The notes under the pieces: model-generated
The model's input: the letters and a program-made list of their open reading frames with translations, nothing else
Database searches by the model: none
Told to the model about the DNA's origin: nothing
Made by a program: the position numbers and the translations under genes
Part shown: positions 60,854 to 64,000 of the stretch, piece after piece
Layout: each line of letters begins with the position of its first letter
How positions within the stretch are numbered: position 1 is the first letter of the stretch
Origin: Lysobacteraceae bacterium
GTDB taxonomy: Bacteria; Pseudomonadota; Gammaproteobacteria; Nitrococcales; AK92
NCBI GenBank assembly: GCA_012523465.1
Contig: JAAYIK010000006.1
Location: forward strand, 42,304 to 106,303
Reading direction: 5' to 3'
Length of the DNA: 64,000 nucleotides

Positions 60854-61969
60854 ATGACAAGAACAACGCTTAAAAGCGGCTTGGTCGCGGCGGCCCTGCT
60901 AGCGGCCTTGCCCGTGATCGAATCGGCACCGGTCAAGGCTCAGCCCATCGATGACGATGCGCTGATCAAATATGCCAGCAGCTTTTTCTCTCCCATCCCC
61001 ACCGAGCCGCCGGAGATCGAGGGCAACCCGCTCACGCCGGAGAAGATCGAGCTGGGCAAGATGCTGTTCTTTGAGCCGCGGCTGTCGGCCAGCCAGATCC
61101 TTTCCTGCAACAGCTGCCATAACCTGGCCATGGGCGGCGACGACAACCAGGAGACCTCCATCGGTCACGGCTGGCAGGCGGGACCGCGCAACTCGCCGAC
61201 GGTCTTCAACGCCGTGTTCAACGTCGCCCAGTTCTGGGACGGCCGCGCCGCCGATCTGAAGGAGCAGGCCAAGGGGCCGATCCAGGCCAGCGTCGAGATG
61301 AACAACGACCCCGAGCGCGTGATCGCGACCCTGCGCTCGATGCCGGAGTACGTGGAGCTCTTCAAGCGGGCCTTCCCCGACGACAAGGACCCGATCAGCT
61401 TCGATAACGTCACCCGGGCCATCGAGGCGTTCGAGGCGACCCTGATCACGCCGAACGCGCCGTTCGACCGCTATCTGCAGGGCGACAAGGACGCGCTCAC
61501 CGAGCAGCAGAAGCGCGGCCTGCAGACCTTCATCAACGCCGGTTGCGTGGCCTGCCATTACGGGGTCAACCTGGGCGGCCAGCAGTACTTCCCGTTCGGG
61601 GTGGTGGAGCGGCCGGGGGCCGAGATCCTGCCGCGGGACGACAAGGGCCGGTTCGAGGTCACCAAGACCGCAACCGACGAGTATGTGTTCCGGGCCGTGC
61701 CGCTGCGCAATGTGGCGCTGACGCCGCCCTACTTCCACTCCGGCAAGGTGTGGGATCTGAAGCAGGCGGTTGCCATTATGGGCGTGGCCCAGCTCGGCCG
61801 CGAGCTCAGCGACAGCGAGATCGACGACATCGTCGCCTTCCTCTGGTCGCTGAATGGCGAGAAGCCGCGCGTTGAGCTGCCGCAGCTGCCGCCGCGGACC
61901 CAGGAGACGCCGCTACCGCTGGTGGACACGCTACCCCAGGCGCAGCAGACGGCTTCCATCAAGCGCTGA
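60854..61969 (+). CDS. Di-haem cytochrome c peroxidase (CcpA/MacA family)
   Basis: A 371-aa exported peroxidase that reduces H2O2 with electrons from cytochromes. ATG at 60854 has AGAAGAGGAG upstream. A signal peptide (KSGLVAAALLAALPVIESAP) is followed by the two haem-binding motifs CNSCH (first domain) and CVACH (second domain). Between them are FNAVFNVAQFWDGRA and the conserved MNNDPERVI part; the distal Met-region VPLRNVALTPPYFHSGKVWD is also present. The tail is Pro/Gln-rich. Single-gene unit with a strong terminator. Confidence 0.93.
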   Translation: MTRTTLKSGLVAAALLAALPVIESAPVKAQPIDDDALIKYASSFFSPIPTEPPEIEGNPLTPEKIELGKMLFFEPRLSASQILSCNSCHNLAMGGDDNQETSIGHGWQAGPRNSPTVFNAVFNVAQFWDGRAADLKEQAKGPIQASVEMNNDPERVIATLRSMPEYVELFKRAFPDDKDPISFDNVTRAIEAFEATLITPNAPFDRYLQGDKDALTEQQKRGLQTFINAGCVACHYGVNLGGQQYFPFGVVERPGAEILPRDDKGRFEVTKTATDEYVFRAVPLRNVALTPPYFHSGKVWDLKQAVAIMGVAQLGRELSDSEIDDIVAFLWSLNGEKPRVELPQLPPRTQETPLPLVDTLPQAQQTASIKR

Positions 61970-61998
61970 TATCACGCGGCGGAGAAAGCCGCTCCACT

Positions 61999-62042
61999 CC
62001 GACGGCCCGGCGGGAAGGCTCCCTGCCGGGCCGTCGGCTTTT
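61999..62042 (+). terminator. Intrinsic terminator after the peroxidase gene
   Basis: A perfect 13-bp stem CCGACGGCCCGGC (61999-62011) with GCCGGGCCGTCGG (62025-62037), loop of 13, followed by CTTTT, 30 bp after the stop codon. Confidence 0.88.
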
Positions 62043-62077
62043 CCGGCAAGTCGCGCGCGTTGTCGCTGGGGGCCAGC

Positions 62078-62857
62078 TCAGCGCTGCGGCAGCACGTAGA
62101 CGTCGAAGCGGGTGCTGCGGCCGGCGATGCTGTGGCTGGGCCGGTGCCCTGCCAGCGGCGCGGCGCGCCGAGGCCGCTTGACCACCACCCGCCGCACTGG
62201 GCAGTTCAGCGCCAGCCCGAGCAGCGGCTCGACGTCGTCTTGCGGGCCCAGCAGGCTGCGTAGCAGCTGCATGTCTTTCTTGACCTGTCCTTTGGTGCCG
62301 TCTTCCGGGTACATGGGGTCGAGGTAAATCGCCTGGGCGCCGCTGTCGACGGCAAGCCGGGGCAGCAGTTCCAGGGCGTCGCCGTGATGCAGGCGCATGC
62401 GGGCCGCAGCGGCGGCAAGGGCGGGGTCCTGTCCGGCCCTTTCCAGTGCATCGCGCAGCAGGGCGGCGACCGCCGGCGAGCGCTCGATCAGATGCACCTG
62501 GGCGCCAAGGCAGGCCAGGACGCAGGCGTCCCGGCCCAGGCCGGCGGTGGCGTCGATGACGGTCAGCGGCTGGTTGCCGCGCAATCCCACGGCCCGCGCC
62601 ACCGCCTCGCTGCGCAGGGAGCCGGCCCGCCGCCTGGCCAGCTGAGAAAAATCGGCGCGCACCGCGCCGGGTGCGCCGGGGCGGGTATCGCGCAAGGCCA
62701 GGCCTTGTTCATCCAGCTGCAGGACCAAACCTGTGCTCGGCAGGGTGGCGTGCAGCGGCAGCGCCAGCTGCCGCGCCAAGGCTTCTGCTGCCGCTCGTTG
62801 CGATGGGACGGCTGCGAAGATGCCGGTCAGGGAAAGCCGCTCAGTTGTCTGTACCAT
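62078..62857 (-). CDS. rsmJ: 16S rRNA m2G1516 methyltransferase
   Basis: A 259-aa SAM-dependent rRNA methyltransferase. ATG at 62857 gives MVQTTERLSLTGIFAAVPSQ. The SAM site is IDATAGLGRDACVLACLGAQ, followed by LIERSPAVAALLRDALERA. The catalytic motif is YLDPMYPEDGTKGQVKKDM. The RsmJ ending ...SHSIAGRSTRFDVYV is present. This enzyme is characteristic of Gammaproteobacteria, which supports the taxonomic reading. It is divergent from moaB. Confidence 0.94.
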   Translation of the reverse strand: MVQTTERLSLTGIFAAVPSQRAAAEALARQLALPLHATLPSTGLVLQLDEQGLALRDTRPGAPGAVRADFSQLARRRAGSLRSEAVARAVGLRGNQPLTVIDATAGLGRDACVLACLGAQVHLIERSPAVAALLRDALERAGQDPALAAAAARMRLHHGDALELLPRLAVDSGAQAIYLDPMYPEDGTKGQVKKDMQLLRSLLGPQDDVEPLLGLALNCPVRRVVVKRPRRAAPLAGHRPSHSIAGRSTRFDVYVLPQR

Positions 62858-63013
62858 GTCGATGCGGGCGTTGGATGGCCGGGGCGGGGGAGGTCCCGCC
62901 GCGGTGGGACAATCGGGTATGCTAGCACGCTGGCGCCGGCATTCCGGGCGGGGATTGCGTAGCCGTGCTGCCGCGCCAGCAGACCTTCCGCGCCGACGAT
63001 GGAGAGCGAGCCA

Positions 63014-63544
63014 ATGGTTGCACAAGCGAACGAGGGTGAATTCCTGCCGCTGCCGATCGCGGTGCTGACGGTATCCGACAGCCGGGATGAGACCACCGAC
63101 AAGTCCGGCAAGCTGTTGGTGCAGCGCCTGCAGGCCGCGGGCCACAAGCTGGCCGACAAGCAGATCGTGCCGGACGATATTTACCGCATCCGCGCGGTGG
63201 TTTCCCAGTGGATCGTCGACGAGGGCATCAAGGTGATCATCACCACCGGCGGGACCGGCATCACCGGCCGCGATGCGACCCCGGAGGCCATTGCGCCGCT
63301 GCTGGACGTGACGGTGGATGGCTTCGGCGAGCTGTTTCGCCAGCTCTCCTACGAGGAAATCGGCAGCTCCACCATCCAGTCGCGAGCGCTGGCTGGGGTG
63401 GCCAACGGCACCCTGGTGTTCGTGCTGCCGGGCTCGTCCGGCGCCTGCCGCACCGCCTGGGACCGCATTCTCGAGCCGCAGCTGGATATTCGCACCAAAC
63501 CCTGTAATTTCGTTTCGTTGCTTCCGCGCCTGCGCGAGCGCTGA
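63014..63544 (+). CDS. moaB: Molybdenum cofactor biosynthesis protein MoaB
   Basis: A 176-aa MogA/MoaB-fold protein. ATG at 63014 is chosen because GGAGAGCGAG lies just upstream; an in-frame ATG at 62999 would add five residues. Motifs: [38 protein letters not shown] and [17 protein letters not shown]. The family binds or adenylylates molybdopterin, though some MoaB proteins lack activity. It precedes the apbC gene by 35 bp, possibly in one transcript. Confidence 0.93.
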   Translation: MVAQANEGEFLPLPIAVLTVSDSRDETTDKSGKLLVQRLQAAGHKLADKQIVPDDIYRIRAVVSQWIVDEGIKVIITTGGTGITGRDATPEAIAPLLDVTVDGFGELFRQLSYEEIGSSTIQSRALAGVANGTLVFVLPGSSGACRTAWDRILEPQLDIRTKPCNFVSLLPRLRER

Positions 63545-63579
63545 GCGCCGGCCGGTGCATCCGGAGAAAGGACAGTTTC

Positions 63580-64000
63580 ATGACCGAGCTCAATCGTGCA
63601 GCTATCGAATCCGCGCTGCAAAGCTACGTCGAGCCACATCTCGGCAAGGACCTGGTGACCGCCAAGTGCGTTAAGGACATCCGGGTAAGCGGCGGCCAGG
63701 TCGAGATCGACCTGGTGCTCGGCTTCCCCGCCAAAAGCGTGCTGGCCGAGCTGAAGCGGGCGGTGGCCGACGCCGCCCGCAGTGTGCCGGGCGTCGCCGA
63801 TGTCAAGGTCGATGTGACCACCGAGATCCATGCCCGCGTCGCCCAGCGCGGCACTGCGCCCGTCCCTGGCGTTAAGAACATCATTGCGGTGTCTTCCGGC
63901 AAGGGCGGGGTGGGCAAGTCCACCACGGCGGTGAACTTGGCCCTAGCGCTGGCCGCCGAAGGCGCCCGGGTGGGGCTGCTGGACGCCGACATCTACGGTC
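63580..64000 (+). CDS. apbC: ApbC/Mrp-family iron-sulfur carrier ATPase, 5' part (cut by window edge)
   Basis: The first 140 codons are present. ATG at 63580 follows GGAGAAAGGA. The N-terminal DUF59/FeS-assembly-like domain (about residues 10-90, with [20 protein letters not shown] and [14 protein letters not shown]) leads into the ParA/Mrp P-loop: [20 protein letters not shown] with the deviant Walker A KGGVGKST, then GLLDADIYG. These proteins bind and transfer 4Fe-4S clusters. The gene continues past the right edge. Confidence 0.93.
   Translation, partial: MTELNRAAIESALQSYVEPHLGKDLVTAKCVKDIRVSGGQVEIDLVLGFPAKSVLAELKRAVADAARSVPGVADVKVDVTTEIHARVAQRGTAPVPGVKNIIAVSSGKGGVGKSTTAVNLALALAAEGARVGLLDADIYG

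Overview
The window is about 64 kb of GC-rich, gene-dense bacterial chromosome. The gene content points to a Gammaproteobacterium of the Pseudomonas / Halomonas / purple-sulfur-related range: rsmJ, the MetNIQ transporter with a non-lipidated MetQ, cstA with its small partner, an MlaC protein, MexA/MexB-type efflux parts and an ApbC/Mrp ATPase. I cannot name the genus from sequence alone. I see no rRNA, tRNA, CRISPR array, insertion sequence or phage.

Layout. 0-9 kb holds the 5' part of mlaC, a secreted polysaccharide-lyase-like protein, a GT4 glycosyltransferase, a lipoprotein, aspA, a remnant of an ABC sugar permease, ilvE and a DinF-type MATE exporter. 9-12.2 kb is an RND efflux pump on the minus strand. 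12.6-36.5 kb is the most distinctive block: a SapC-family gene, a 17.85-kb two-partner-secretion exoprotein gene (about 5,950 aa, LktA/filamentous-haemagglutinin type), its TpsB outer-membrane transporter, and a convergent 1,201-aa BTAD/cyclase-like/AAA/TPR regulator. Beyond it, at 36.8-38.0 kb, lies an RND periplasmic adaptor on the same strand and in the correct order to be the missing first gene of the pump operon. The simplest reading is that a ~24 kb adhesin island separates the adaptor and pump genes of one efflux operon.

38-50.7 kb holds two translationally coupled DUF4398/OmpA lipoproteins, a hydrolase, a ChaC-like gene, uspA with a possible FNR/ANR box, a fatty acyl-CoA synthetase, a sulfur-import operon (periplasmic rhodanese, YeeE/YedE transporter, 55-aa membrane peptide), a MarR regulator, an MgtC/DUF4010 protein and a TraX-family protein. 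50.7-64 kb holds cstA with its small partner, a ferritin-like protein, a second MATE exporter, an orphan ModA-like binding protein, two membrane-associated unknowns, metNIQ, a di-haem cytochrome c peroxidase, rsmJ, moaB and the start of apbC.

How the genes work together. Three small functional units are clear: the methionine ABC transporter, the rhodanese/YeeE sulfur operon and the sapC-tpsA-tpsB block with its adjacent regulator. The rest are single housekeeping or transport genes. Several strong intrinsic terminators mark unit ends, after aspA, uspA, the acyl-CoA synthetase and the peroxidase, and on the minus strand after the lyase-like gene.
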